From positions 124,001-188,000 of the forward strand of contig NZNC01000003.1 of the NCBI GenBank assembly GCA_002692965.1: a stretch of 64,000 nucleotides of DNA, in the 5' to 3' direction. A model generated the notes under the pieces. That model saw only the letters and a list, made by a program, of their open reading frames with translations. It made no database searches and had not been told where the DNA came from. Of this stretch, positions 26,825 through 35,704 are shown piece by piece. This DNA is from Haliea sp. Its GTDB lineage: Bacteria; Pseudomonadota; Gammaproteobacteria; Pseudomonadales; Halieaceae. The first letter of the stretch is position 1. Each line of letters opens with the position of its first letter. Made by a program: the position numbers and the translations under genes.

Positions 26825-27295
26825 TCAGGATTTGCTGCGGCTGGACTTCGGCAGCAGCACCAGGTGGGTACCGCTCAGGCGGTCGTGCCAGCTGCGCCGC
26901 TCGCGATCCACCAGCATCCACCAGTAGCCCAGCCCCGCGGGCGCCAGCGAGACCAGGGCGGCCAGGCAGCGCAGCACACAGCGCGCCGGGTGTGGCGGAT
27001 TGCCCTCGCCGTCGAGGACCTGGATGCGCCAGGCCTGCATGCCCAGGGTCTGGCCGCCCTTGCTCCAGAAAGCGGTGTAGAAACCGATCACGCAGAGAGC
27101 GCCGATCAGCTGGACCCAGACGGGCTGCAGCACCAGGTTGTCATCCTCCGCCGCGCCAGTCAGGGCGGCGACGGTCAGCAGAACCAGGGCCACGGTAATA
27201 CCCACCAGCGGAATCACCAGCAGGGTATCGTAGACCAGGGCCGCCAGTCGGCGCGGCAGGCCGGGGGGCGGGAATGTGGGGCTCGGATCGGGCAT
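26825..27295 (-). CDS. RDD-family membrane protein
   Basis: A 156-residue integral membrane protein with about three or four helices (LLVIPLVGITVALVLLT, LIGALCVIGFYTAFW) and the family features RRLAALVYD near the N-terminus, GQTLGMQAWRI and a C-terminal RSWHDRLSGTHLV. The function of RDD proteins is mostly unknown; some affect ion or Na+/H+ exchange. The gene is single and faces the repeat region. Confidence 0.85.
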   Translation of the reverse strand: MPDPSPTFPPPGLPRRLAALVYDTLLVIPLVGITVALVLLTVAALTGAAEDDNLVLQPVWVQLIGALCVIGFYTAFWSKGGQTLGMQAWRIQVLDGEGNPPHPARCVLRCLAALVSLAPAGLGYWWMLVDRERRSWHDRLSGTHLVLLPKSSRSKS

Positions 27296-27404
27296 GCCGC
27301 GCAGTTTACCATCGGCCGCAGGTACCGGGCAGTATTACCGTATTGTAAATTGGCAGTCCGGGGTCCGGGTGCTACAGTCCGGCGCCAATCGGGGAGTGGA
27401 GCGC

Positions 27405-28082
27405 ATGAAAGTACTGCTGGTAGAGGACGATCATTCGGTCGGGGATTTCGTCTCCCGGGAGCTGGAGTCCGCCGGGCACGAATGCCTGCACGTGAGTGAT
27501 GGCGATCAGGGCTGGGAGCAGGCGCGCAGCGGCGAATTCGATGTGTTGATCGTGGATCGCATGCTGCCGCGGCGGGACGGACTGACGCTGGTCAGTGATC
27601 TGCGCCGGGAAGGGGTGCTCACGCCGGCCCTGATCCTCAGTGCCCTGGGCGACGTCGACAATCGCGTCCTCGGCCTGCAGTCCGGGGCCGACGACTACCT
27701 GGTCAAACCCTTTGCCATGGCGGAGCTGCTGGCGCGCCTGGAAATCCTGGTGCGCCGGGCTGGCCACGCCAGCGAATTGTCCACGCGCCTGCAGGTGGCC
27801 GACCTGGAGATGGACCTGCTGCACCAGGAAGTGCGCCGCCAGGGCGAGGTGATCAGCCTGCAGCCTCGCGAATACAAGCTGCTGGAATACCTCATGCGCC
27901 ACGCCGGGCGTGTGGTCACCCGGGCCATGCTGCTGGAGCATGTCTGGGGCTATCACTTCGACCCCCAGACCAACGTCATCGATGTCCACGTGTCGCGCCT
28001 GCGGCAGAAAATCGACCGCGATTTCGAGCCCCCGCTGCTCAACACCGTGCGCGGCGCGGGCTATCGCCTCGGCGACGGGTAA
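27405..28082 (+). CDS. OmpR-family response regulator
   Basis: A 225-residue response regulator: receiver domain (acidic pair in VEDDHS, phospho-acceptor Asp51 in VDRMLPRRDG, lysine in VKPFAMAEL) and a C-terminal winged helix (QPREYKLLEYLMR, NVIDVHVSRLRQKID). It is closest in style to CusR/QseB-type regulators. The start at 27405 has a GGGGAG ribosome site; an upstream in-frame ATG has none. It lies 4 bases before the histidine kinase gene. The stimulus is unknown. Confidence 0.92.
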   Translation: MKVLLVEDDHSVGDFVSRELESAGHECLHVSDGDQGWEQARSGEFDVLIVDRMLPRRDGLTLVSDLRREGVLTPALILSALGDVDNRVLGLQSGADDYLVKPFAMAELLARLEILVRRAGHASELSTRLQVADLEMDLLHQEVRRQGEVISLQPREYKLLEYLMRHAGRVVTRAMLLEHVWGYHFDPQTNVIDVHVSRLRQKIDRDFEPPLLNTVRGAGYRLGDG

Positions 28083-28086
28083 TCGC

Positions 28087-29469
28087 ATGCGCGCCAGGGA
28101 TGTCGTCAGAAGCCTGACCTTCCGCTACATCGTCCGCTATATCACCGCCCTGAGCGCCACGGTGTTCGTGCTGCTGGCGCTGCTCTACGGCGTGTTCAGC
28201 TTCAACTACTTCAGCGATCTGCGCGACAGCATCGTCGACGAACTGGATGCCCTGCGCGCCGTCTACGCCGGGCAGGGGCTGACGGGCGTTGAGCAGTACC
28301 TGCGGGACCAGCGCCGACTGGAGAACATTGGCCGTTTCCACTACCTGGTCACCGACGCCCGGGGCGAGTATGTGGCGGGGGACCTGGAGGTGGTGACGCG
28401 CTACCGGGAGTTCTCCGACGGCTGGCTCGGGTTTCAGCTCGCGCTGCTCAACTGGGGCGAGCCGGTGGACGCTGATTTCCTCGCGCGCGCGGCTTCCCTG
28501 GGGGAGGGCTATACCGTGTATGTGGCGCGCAACTACGCCGACGCGGTGGCCAGCGGTGCGCTGGTGTTCAATACCCTGTTTCGCGCCATGATCGTGACCT
28601 GGCTGCTGGGCATCATTGGCGGGTATGTCAGCGCGCGTTCCACCCTGGTGCGCTTCGAGCAGTTGAATTACGACCTTATCCGCATCGTGCGCGGCAACCT
28701 TGCCGAGCGCCTGTCCATGGATCCGTCCACCGGCTATGCCCGGGAGCTGGCGGTGGTGTTGAACCAGGTACTCGACCAGATGGCGATGCTGATGCAGGGG
28801 GTCAAGCAGGTCTCCGACAACATCGCCCACGACCTGCGCACGCCGCTGACGCGCATGCGCAACCAGCTCAGTCAGCTGCGCGACCGTCTCGACCCGGGCG
28901 GCCAGGACGATGTCGATCGGATCATCGAGGAATGCGATGGCTTGCTGGCATCCTTCAATGCCCTGCTGCGGATCTCCGCGCTGGAGGCGGGAGGGCGGGG
29001 CCCCGGCGAGCAGCGGGTCAACCTGGTCGCCCTGCTGCAGGATGTGGTGGAACTCTACGAACCGGTGGCCAGCGAGAAGGGCCTGACGCTGGATTTCCGC
29101 GCCGGGGCCGTCGCCGAGTGCGCCGGCGATGCGGATCTGCTGTTTCAGCTGTTTACCAACCTGCTCGACAACGCGATCAAGTACACCCCTGCCGGGGGGC
29201 GCCTGGCGCTGGAGCTCGCGCCCGCCGGAGAGAGCATCCAGGTGGCGGTGGCGGACACCGGGCCGGGCATTGCCAGCGAGGAGCGCGACAAGGTTTTTCG
29301 CCGCTTTTATCGGGTGGAGTCCAGCCGCGGTGTGCAACCGGGGCACGGCCTGGGCCTGAGCCTGGTGCGGGCCATTGTGTCCTATCACCGCGGCGAGATT
29401 GAACTTGAGGACAACCGGCCGGGCCTGCGCGTGGTGGTTACGCTTCCGGCGGCTCGGGCGCCAGGCTGA
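28087..29469 (+). CDS. Sensor histidine kinase
   Basis: A 460-residue inner-membrane kinase that partners the preceding regulator. It has two transmembrane helices (ALSATVFVLLALLYGVF near residue 25 and AMIVTWLLGIIGGYVSA near 170), a periplasmic sensor of about 130 residues, a HAMP-like linker, the phospho-acceptor block DNIAHDLRTPLTRMRNQL and ATPase motifs LLDNAIKYT, DTGPGI and GHGLGLSLV. The periplasmic domain has no obvious metal-binding cluster, so copper sensing is not supported. Its last 32 bases overlap the end of the convergent gene. Confidence 0.92.
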   Translation: MRARDVVRSLTFRYIVRYITALSATVFVLLALLYGVFSFNYFSDLRDSIVDELDALRAVYAGQGLTGVEQYLRDQRRLENIGRFHYLVTDARGEYVAGDLEVVTRYREFSDGWLGFQLALLNWGEPVDADFLARAASLGEGYTVYVARNYADAVASGALVFNTLFRAMIVTWLLGIIGGYVSARSTLVRFEQLNYDLIRIVRGNLAERLSMDPSTGYARELAVVLNQVLDQMAMLMQGVKQVSDNIAHDLRTPLTRMRNQLSQLRDRLDPGGQDDVDRIIEECDGLLASFNALLRISALEAGGRGPGEQRVNLVALLQDVVELYEPVASEKGLTLDFRAGAVAECAGDADLLFQLFTNLLDNAIKYTPAGGRLALELAPAGESIQVAVADTGPGIASEERDKVFRRFYRVESSRGVQPGHGLGLSLVRAIVSYHRGEIELEDNRPGLRVVVTLPAARAPG

Positions 29470-30130
29470 GGTGGGCGGTGTCGGGTGCCGGTGGCGCCGC
29501 TGCCTTGCGGTCCGCCTCCGGCCCCAGCGGCTCACCCTCCGGCGCCAGGGAAAGCGCCGATAGGTCGACCGCTGGCGGGTGGCCCTCGGGGGCGCGGCAG
29601 TCACTGAAGTCCGTCCCCGCGGGCGACAGCGAGAGCCCGCTGTCGCCGACTTCCGCCGCGGGCGGCCCGGGCAGGTTGGGGATGCGCTCACCCGCCTCCG
29701 CCAGGCTCAGCTGGCTGGTGTCGGGAGGCGCCGGGGCAGGCGCGGGGGGGTCGGCCAGGCGGGTGCCCGCGGCGGCGACCTCCAGGTCGGGCGGTATGAC
29801 ACTGGGCGCGCTGACGGTACCGCGTTCCTCTGGCCGCAGTACCGGGGTGCCGGCCTCGGCGAGGCGGAGCCCGGCGCTATCGTCGCTGGCGGCGGGTTCC
29901 GCCATCCGCTGCAGGATGGCGACCGCGCCCACACGCGCCATGGCCTCGCGGTAGCGGCTGGCGGTTTCCCGGTCGCAGTCGCGCTTGAGCAGCTGCGGCC
30001 GGCCGCTCAGCAGTTTGTCCAGCAGGGCGTCATCCGCCTTGAACAGCTGCGCCAGACCGCGGCGCAGCTGCGCGTCGCTGACCCCCTCGAGGCGCTCGCC
30101 GCGGTACAATATCTGGTAGCGTTCGGGCAT
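29438..30130 (-). CDS. Repeat-containing protein of unknown function
   Basis: A 230-residue protein. The first 80 residues look like a small folded domain (MPERYQILYRGERLEG, then LQRMAE). The remainder is low in complexity, rich in proline, alanine and glutamate, and contains at least six imperfect copies of a unit built on L-x-L-A-x-A-G (for example LRLAEAGTPVL, LSLAEAGERI, LSLSPAGTDF, LSLAPEGEPL). No signal peptide is seen, so it is likely cytoplasmic. I did not recognise the family beyond resemblance to pseudomonad hypothetical proteins with similar LSLAPxG repeats. The 3' end overlaps the kinase gene tail-to-tail. Confidence 0.7.
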   Translation of the reverse strand: MPERYQILYRGERLEGVSDAQLRRGLAQLFKADDALLDKLLSGRPQLLKRDCDRETASRYREAMARVGAVAILQRMAEPAASDDSAGLRLAEAGTPVLRPEERGTVSAPSVIPPDLEVAAAGTRLADPPAPAPAPPDTSQLSLAEAGERIPNLPGPPAAEVGDSGLSLSPAGTDFSDCRAPEGHPPAVDLSALSLAPEGEPLGPEADRKAAAPPAPDTAHLSLAPEPPEA

Positions 30131-30207
30131 GGCGAGGAATTCCAGTCGGTGCCTTGACGTGCCAGTATAGAAGGGCGCGGGCAGACTGTCATGGTGGGGA
30201 GGAACAG

Positions 30208-31245
30208 GTGAGTGAGTGGGTGCCGGTACGCTTCTTGTGCACCCTGTTGCGCCAGGTGCGCGAGCACGGCCAGGACCCGACGGCGGTAACCCGCGCGGCC
30301 GGGCTGGATTTCGATCCGGCGGACAGCGGCCACCCGCGCTGGCGGGCCGAGGTCACGGCGCTGGAGTATTCCCGGGTCTACCAGCAGGTGGTTCGGCGCC
30401 TGCAGGACGGGGTTTTTGGCCCCCTGCAGAGCAACATCGCCGCCGGTGAAGCCTTTCGCATGATGTGCTACTGCATCATTTCCTGCGCCACGCTGGAGCT
30501 GGCGCTGCAGCGCGCGGTGGAGTTCTACGCGACGTTTTTTGAAGCGGACAGCCAGTTGCTGATGGAGCGGGAATCGGAGCGGGTCTACCTGGGCTACCGC
30601 CAGAGCGGTGGGGATGCGCAGGTGCCCCTGGTGGCGAGTGCCTACGGGCTGTCGCTGTGGCACCGTTTCCTCGGCTGGCTGTGCGGGCGGCCGCTGGCGC
30701 TGGAGCAGGTCGAGTTTCGCGGTCCGGCGCCCGAGGACGCCGGCAAGTATCAGCTGCTGTTCCAGTGTCCGCTGCGCTTCGACTGCCGGCGTGACCGGAT
30801 CGGGTTTTCCCGCGCCTGCCTGGACTGGCCGGTGGTGCAGAATGACCACACCCTGCAGGAGTTCCTGAGCACGGCCCCTTACCAGCTGCTGGTCATGGAG
30901 GCGGCCCCCGAGGGGGAGAACCTGGCGGCGCAGGTGCGCGCCCTGCTGGGGCACGACTTTCGGCGCGGGGGGCTGGACCTGGACAGCGTGGCTCGGGCCC
31001 TGGGCATGTCGGCGCCGACATTGCGGCGCCGCCTGCGCGCCGAGGGCACGTCCTTCCAGGTGATCAAGGACGAGGCGCGTTGCGAGGCGGCACGTTTGGC
31101 GCTGGAGCGCCCGGACCTGCCGGTGACCGCGGTCGCCGAACAGCTCGGCTTTACCGACGCCAGCGCCTTCCACCGGGCCTTTCGCAAGTGGACCGGCCAG
31201 ACCCCCGGCCAGTACCGGGCGCGCCGGCGTCCGGGTCGGGGCTGA
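30208..31245 (+). CDS. AraC-family transcriptional regulator
   Basis: A 345-residue regulator with the arabinose-binding-like N-terminal domain and two C-terminal helix-turn-helix motifs (LGMSAPTLRRRLRAEGTSFQ; then LGFTDASAFHRAFRKWTG). It is of the same type as the regulator at 5522. The GTG at 30208 follows a strong GGGGAGG site by 5 bases and gives a normal length; an ATG at 30154 would add 18 residues without homology. Its target is unknown. Confidence 0.86.
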   Translation: MSEWVPVRFLCTLLRQVREHGQDPTAVTRAAGLDFDPADSGHPRWRAEVTALEYSRVYQQVVRRLQDGVFGPLQSNIAAGEAFRMMCYCIISCATLELALQRAVEFYATFFEADSQLLMERESERVYLGYRQSGGDAQVPLVASAYGLSLWHRFLGWLCGRPLALEQVEFRGPAPEDAGKYQLLFQCPLRFDCRRDRIGFSRACLDWPVVQNDHTLQEFLSTAPYQLLVMEAAPEGENLAAQVRALLGHDFRRGGLDLDSVARALGMSAPTLRRRLRAEGTSFQVIKDEARCEAARLALERPDLPVTAVAEQLGFTDASAFHRAFRKWTGQTPGQYRARRRPGRG

Positions 31246-31262
31246 GGGCGCGGCCACCTCTG

Positions 31263-31289
31263 TTGACAACCCCCGCCTTTCGTTATAAT
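31263..31289 (+). promoter_or_regulatory. Consensus sigma-70 promoter of bolA-trhO
   Basis: TTGACA (31263-31268) and TATAAT (31284-31289) match both consensus boxes perfectly. The spacer is 15 bases, shorter than the ideal 17. The ATG of bolA is 25 bases further on. Confidence 0.7.
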
Positions 31290-31313
31290 CGCGCTTTTAT
31301 CCACGGAATCAGT

Positions 31314-31640
31314 ATGGTTATTCAGCAACAGATCGAGAGCCGTCTGCGGGAGGCCCTCTCCCCGGAGCACCTGGAACTCGAGAACGAGAGCCACATGCAC
31401 AGCGTGCCCCCGGGCTCCGAGAGCCATTTCCGCTTGGTGCTGGTCAGCGAGGCTTTCGCGGGCCAGCGCAAGGTGGCCCGGCACCAGCGCATCTACCAGC
31501 TGCTGGCGGAGGAACTCGCGGGGCCGGTTCACGCCCTGTCCATCTTCGCCTGGACGCCGGAGGAATGGCGCCAGCGCGGGGAGCCGGCGCCGGCCTCCCC
31601 CCAGTGCATGGGCGGCAGCAAGCGGGAGCAGGGCGCATGA
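31314..31640 (+). CDS. bolA: BolA-family protein
   Basis: A 108-residue BolA protein. The class II KH-like fold is shown by [29 protein letters not shown]; the ESHF and RHQ residues around the conserved histidine are typical, as is [10 protein letters not shown] at the end. BolA proteins work with monothiol glutaredoxins in iron-sulfur handling and, in E. coli, affect morphology and envelope genes. The stop overlaps the next start (ATGA), so it is co-translated with trhO, a neighbour also seen elsewhere. Confidence 0.9.
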   Translation: MVIQQQIESRLREALSPEHLELENESHMHSVPPGSESHFRLVLVSEAFAGQRKVARHQRIYQLLAEELAGPVHALSIFAWTPEEWRQRGEPAPASPQCMGGSKREQGA

Positions 31641-32584
31641 GCAGCAATACGCCGATCGTGGTCGCCGCGCTCTACCGCTTCACGGCCCTGGAAGACTTCC
31701 GTGAGCTGCGTGAACCGCTGCTCAACCTGTGCCTGGCGCAGGGCGTCAAGGGCACCTTGTTGCTGGCTGACGAAGGCATCAATGGCACCATTGCCGGTTC
31801 GCGCCAAGGCATTGATGCGGTGCTGGACTGGCTGCGCGCGGACCCGCGCCTGGCGGCGCTGGAGCACAAGGAATCCTATGACGAGGCCATGCCCTTTCAC
31901 CGGATGAAGGTCAAGCTGAAGCGCGAGATCGTCACCCTGGGGGTCGAGGGCATCGATCCGCGCCGCAGCGTCGGGACTTACGTGCCGCCGACGGAGTGGA
32001 ACCAGCTGGTCGAGGACCCGGAGGTCCTGGTCATCGACACCCGCAACGATTACGAGTACAGCATCGGCACTTTCCGGGGCGCAGTGGACCCGGGAACCAC
32101 CAACTTTCGCGACTTTCCCGCGTGGGTGCGGGAAAACCTGGACCCGGGAAAGCATCCTCGCGTGGCCATGTTCTGCACCGGTGGCATTCGCTGTGAAAAG
32201 GCCACGGCCTTCATGCTGCAGGAGGGCTTCGAGGAGGTCTACCACCTGCAGGGCGGCATCCTCAAGTACCTGGAAGAGGTGCCGGAGGCGCAGAGCACCT
32301 GGGAGGGTGAGTGCTTCGTCTTCGACAATCGCGTCTCGGTCAACCACCGTCTGGAAAAGGGGCAATATGATCAGTGCCACGGTTGCCGTCACCCGATCTC
32401 CGAGGCCGACAAGGCCTCGGAACAGTACCAGCCCGGTGTCTGTTGCCCCCATTGTTTCGACAGCCTGAGCGACGATCAGCGCGAGCGCTTTGCCGAGCGC
32501 CAGAAGCAGGTGGAGCTGGCGCGCCGCCGGGGTGAGCCCCACGTCGGTGCCCCGCCCCCCGAGCGGCAGCGCCGCGCCGGCTAG
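31637..32584 (+). CDS. trhO: tRNA uridine(34) hydroxylase (rhodanese-related)
   Basis: A 315-residue protein of the YceA/TrhO family, which hydroxylates uridine 34 of several tRNAs using oxygen to make ho5U. The N-terminal acylphosphatase-like region ([17 protein letters not shown]) is followed by a rhodanese domain with the catalytic cysteine at 180 and a second at 186 ([12 protein letters not shown]), and a C-terminal cysteine cluster (CHGCRHP and CCPHCF) likely binding zinc. All of these match the family. It ends 7 bases from the convergent protease gene. Confidence 0.93.
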   Translation: MSSNTPIVVAALYRFTALEDFRELREPLLNLCLAQGVKGTLLLADEGINGTIAGSRQGIDAVLDWLRADPRLAALEHKESYDEAMPFHRMKVKLKREIVTLGVEGIDPRRSVGTYVPPTEWNQLVEDPEVLVIDTRNDYEYSIGTFRGAVDPGTTNFRDFPAWVRENLDPGKHPRVAMFCTGGIRCEKATAFMLQEGFEEVYHLQGGILKYLEEVPEAQSTWEGECFVFDNRVSVNHRLEKGQYDQCHGCRHPISEADKASEQYQPGVCCPHCFDSLSDDQRERFAERQKQVELARRRGEPHVGAPPPERQRRAG

Positions 32585-32591
32585 ACTTGCG

Positions 32592-33362
32592 CTAGCGGCG
32601 CAGGCTGACCGGCAGCGACGCGGCAAAGGCCGCGACCGGCACAAAGCGGGTCATGTCGCTGCCATTGCCGGCGGAGATCACACCGGTCAGGTGCGCGCCT
32701 CCCCGGCTGTCCAGTCGCACCACCGCGCCGCCGGAGGCCCCCTTGTCCGCCCGGCAATCGGTGTCGGTCCACGGCCCCTCCGCGCGGGTGATCCGGCAGC
32801 CCGGGTGGTAGGTCAGCCGCGCCCCCCGTTCCCCCGCGGGGGCACTGCGGGAGTAGCCCGCCATCCACAGACTCCCCACCTCTGCTCCAGCCTGGCCCCC
32901 GTCCAGGGGCAGGGCGCGCCAGGGCCCGTTCAGTGGCACGGCTTCCTGCAGGCGCAACAGGGCCCAGTCAGCCGCCATGTCGCCGCCACTGGCCAGTGGT
33001 CGCACCGTTCGCTGCAGGCCGCTACCGGAGTTTGCCGACAGGGTGAACAGGATCGGCTGGCTGAGATCGTCGTACCACTCCAGGCAGTGCCAGGCGGTGA
33101 GGATGAATTCCGCCCGAGCGGCCCCCGGCTGGCTCACCAGGGTGGCGCTGCAGCGTTCAATGTGATGGCGTTCTTCGCCGCCTTCCCGCCGGTGCCCGGG
33201 TACCCGCAGCTTGCCCACCGCCCCCAGCCATGCCGGCGAGCCCGGTGCGCGCGCCAGGCGCGGGTCATCCACCGCCGTCGCCGGCAGCGGCGACAGGCTG
33301 CAAAGGGCCAGGAAAAGGCAGGTCAGGCAGCGCTTCAGGGGAGATTCCTCCAGCTGGGCCAA
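32592..33362 (-). CDS. Secreted trypsin-like serine protease
   Basis: A 256-residue exported protease. The signal peptide (core CLTCLFLALCSLSPLP, cleavage after PATA) leads into a chymotrypsin-fold domain with His92 (LTAWHCLE), Asp132 (AADWALL) and Ser210 (DKGASGGAV), the complete triad, plus cysteines suitable for disulphides. It is closer to general periplasmic or extracellular trypsin-like proteins than to DegP, as no PDZ domain follows. The role could be protein turnover or feeding; no inhibitor gene is adjacent. Confidence 0.87.
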   Translation of the reverse strand: MAQLEESPLKRCLTCLFLALCSLSPLPATAVDDPRLARAPGSPAWLGAVGKLRVPGHRREGGEERHHIERCSATLVSQPGAARAEFILTAWHCLEWYDDLSQPILFTLSANSGSGLQRTVRPLASGGDMAADWALLRLQEAVPLNGPWRALPLDGGQAGAEVGSLWMAGYSRSAPAGERGARLTYHPGCRITRAEGPWTDTDCRADKGASGGAVVRLDSRGGAHLTGVISAGNGSDMTRFVPVAAFAASLPVSLRR

Positions 33363-33494
33363 TATGTTGGACAGACCGCCGCCGGTGTGGCTTGGCCGGC
33401 CCCACGGCGCCCGGTAGCATGGCGCGCAGCATAGCAGAGAGTTGTCGGTGGTCGCCTGCCTGGCGCCACCCGAATCGCATCAGGGAGGCAGATC

Positions 33495-34358
33495 ATGGGG
33501 CAGGGACGTGAATGTGTGGCGGTAGTGACCGGGGCGACCCGGGGGGCGGGGAAGGGCATTGCCCTGGCCCTGGCGCAAACCGGCGCCACGGTCTACATCA
33601 CCGGGCGCAGCCGCCGGGAGGGCGACGCGGCCCTGCCGGGCACCCTCGACAGCACCGCGGAGGCCATCAACGCCGCCGGTGGCACGGCGGTTCCCGTGGT
33701 CTGTGATCACAGTGACGACACGCAGGTGGCGGCACTTTTCGAGCAGGTGCGCCGCGAGCACGGCCGGCTCGACATCCTGGTCAACAATGCCACCGCGATT
33801 CACGATGCCCTGACCGCCACCGGTCCCTTCTGGGAAAAGCCCCTGGACCTGACCTGCCTGTTCGATGTCGGCATGCGCTCCCACTACACCGCCAGCTGGC
33901 ACGCGGCGCCGCTGCTGGTAGCCAACGGCGAGGGGCTGGTGGTGAATACCTCGTCCTTTGGCGGTCGCATCTACATGCACGGCCCCGCCTACGGTGCCGG
34001 CAAGGCGGCGGTGGACAAGATGGCCCACGACATGGCGGTGGATTTTCGCCCGCACAACGTGACGGTGATCTCCCTGTGGATGGGGCTCCTGTTGACCGAG
34101 CGCACGCGTCAGGTCTTCGAGTCGGAGCCTGACAAGTACGCCGACCTGATGGCCTCCGCCGAACATCCCGAATTCAGCGGCCGGGTGATCGCGGCACTGT
34201 GGGCGGATGCCGAGCGCATGCGTCACAGCGGCCAGGTGTGTATCGGCGCCGAGCTGGGGGAGAGCTACGGCGTCAAGGACATCGACGGCAAGCAGCCGCC
34301 TTCCCACCGCGCCTTTTTCGGTCCTCCGACCACCTTTGGCGATGCGGTGGTCGAGTGA
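33495..34358 (+). CDS. SDR oxidoreductase, DHRS1-like
   Basis: A 287-residue short-chain dehydrogenase with TGATRGAGKGIA (cofactor), NNATAIHD, the serine in VVNTSSFGG and YGAGKAAVDKMA. The long form and the GRSRREGD region recall DHRS1, an NADPH-dependent reductase of steroids and xenobiotics. It is the first gene of the meta-cleavage group, 97 bases ahead of the HsaA-like gene. A GGGAGG ribosome site precedes it. Confidence 0.84.
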   Translation: MGQGRECVAVVTGATRGAGKGIALALAQTGATVYITGRSRREGDAALPGTLDSTAEAINAAGGTAVPVVCDHSDDTQVAALFEQVRREHGRLDILVNNATAIHDALTATGPFWEKPLDLTCLFDVGMRSHYTASWHAAPLLVANGEGLVVNTSSFGGRIYMHGPAYGAGKAAVDKMAHDMAVDFRPHNVTVISLWMGLLLTERTRQVFESEPDKYADLMASAEHPEFSGRVIAALWADAERMRHSGQVCIGAELGESYGVKDIDGKQPPSHRAFFGPPTTFGDAVVE

Positions 34359-34455
34359 GCCCGCCGGGCATTTAGCCCAAATGAAGGATGCTGCCGGGAA
34401 AGGTCTATTCTTTAATGGGCAGTTAACCGCAAGAACAAGTAACGAGGTGCGATAA

Positions 34456-35682
34456 ATGACAATGCAACAGGCGGTAACCGCGGCCAGTGCGGCGGATCAA
34501 TACGGTTTGGCTTCCCCACGTGCTCAGGCGCTGCTGGAGGCCGCACGTGCCATGGGCCCCACGCTGCGCGAGCGGGCCGCCCAGTGTCGCGAGGCGCGCA
34601 AGGTGCCCGAGGAAACCATCGCCGACTTCCAGAAGGCGGGTTTCTTCAAGGTTCTGCAGCCGGAACAGTGGGGCGGCTATGCCATGGACCCGCAGGTGTT
34701 TTACGCCCTGGGCCTGGAAGTGGCCAAGCACTGTACCTCCAGCGCCTGGGTCCTGGGCGTGGTCGCGGTACACAATTGGCAGCTGGCGGTCTTCGACGAC
34801 CAGGCGGCCCAGGATGTCTGGGCGGACGATCCCAGTGTCCTGATCTCCTCCTCCTATGCCCCGGTGGGCAAAGTGACCCCGGTTGAAGGCGGCTACCGTC
34901 TGAGCGGCCGCTGGAGCTTCTCCTCCGGTTCCGAACACTGCAAGTGGGTATTCCTGGGCGCCGTCGTGCCCACCGAGGAAGCGCCCTTTGACATGGCCAA
35001 CTACCGCACCTTCCTGCTGCCGATCAGCGATTACCAGATCGTCGACAACTGGGATGTGGTGGGTCTGCAGGGCACCGGCAGCCACGACATCGTGGTCGAG
35101 GATGCCTTCGTTCCCGAGCACCGCACCCACCGGGTGATGGATGCCTTCCTCTGCGACAACCCCGGCAACAAGGTCAATGACGCGCCCCTGTACCGCATCC
35201 CCTTCATGCAGGTGTTCGTGCGTGCGGTCTGCACCGCGACCCTGGGCTGCCTGGAAGGCTCGCTGGAAGATTACATCGAGGTGGCCAAGACCCGCCGGGT
35301 CGGCCCCACCCTGATGAAGGACGATCCGGTCGCGCGGCGCCTGGCGGCGGAGGTCAAGGCCTCCATCGAGGAAATGAAGCGCACCATGTACAGCAACTTC
35401 GACGCGATGATGGCCTGCGCGCGGGCCGGCGAGGAGATCCCCCTCGAGGATCGCGTGCGCTACCGCTACGACTCGGCAGTGGTCGCCGACCGCTGCCTGG
35501 ACCTGTCCGGCCGCATGCTCAAGGCCGCGGGCTCCGGCGGTATCCGCATCGGTAGCGACCTGCTGTCGCGGCACCTGGATATCCTGGCCAGCCAGGCCCA
35601 CGTGGCCAACCACTCGCTGCCCTTCGCCGCCAACATGGGTGGTGTGATGTTCGGTGCCGACAACACCGATCTGGCCATCTGA
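34456..35682 (+). CDS. Flavin-dependent monooxygenase oxygenase component, HsaA-like
   Basis: A 408-residue protein of the acyl-CoA dehydrogenase superfamily, but of the two-component monooxygenase branch. Segments LQPEQWGGYAMDP, VVAVHNWQLAVFDDQA, ISSSYAPVG and VVGLQGTGSHDIVV match HsaA, which hydroxylates the phenolic 3-HSA intermediate of steroid degradation to the catechol 3,4-DHSA using reduced flavin. Other phenol hydroxylases of the family are possible. The flavin reductase partner (HsaB) is not in the window. A GAGGTG ribosome site precedes the ATG. Confidence 0.88.
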   Translation: MTMQQAVTAASAADQYGLASPRAQALLEAARAMGPTLRERAAQCREARKVPEETIADFQKAGFFKVLQPEQWGGYAMDPQVFYALGLEVAKHCTSSAWVLGVVAVHNWQLAVFDDQAAQDVWADDPSVLISSSYAPVGKVTPVEGGYRLSGRWSFSSGSEHCKWVFLGAVVPTEEAPFDMANYRTFLLPISDYQIVDNWDVVGLQGTGSHDIVVEDAFVPEHRTHRVMDAFLCDNPGNKVNDAPLYRIPFMQVFVRAVCTATLGCLEGSLEDYIEVAKTRRVGPTLMKDDPVARRLAAEVKASIEEMKRTMYSNFDAMMACARAGEEIPLEDRVRYRYDSAVVADRCLDLSGRMLKAAGSGGIRIGSDLLSRHLDILASQAHVANHSLPFAANMGGVMFGADNTDLAI

Positions 35683-35704
35683 CGCGGCCCGGGGGACTAC
35701 AGAC

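Noticed and set aside
26526-26927. Arginine-rich frames across the hairpin repeats
   Set aside because: Their peptides derive from the palindromic loop (the same peptide arises from other copies), which explains them as repeat artefacts.
30154-30207. ATG start of the AraC gene at 30154
   Set aside because: The GTG at 30208 has a strong GGGGAGG ribosome site and the extra 18 residues do not resemble the family.
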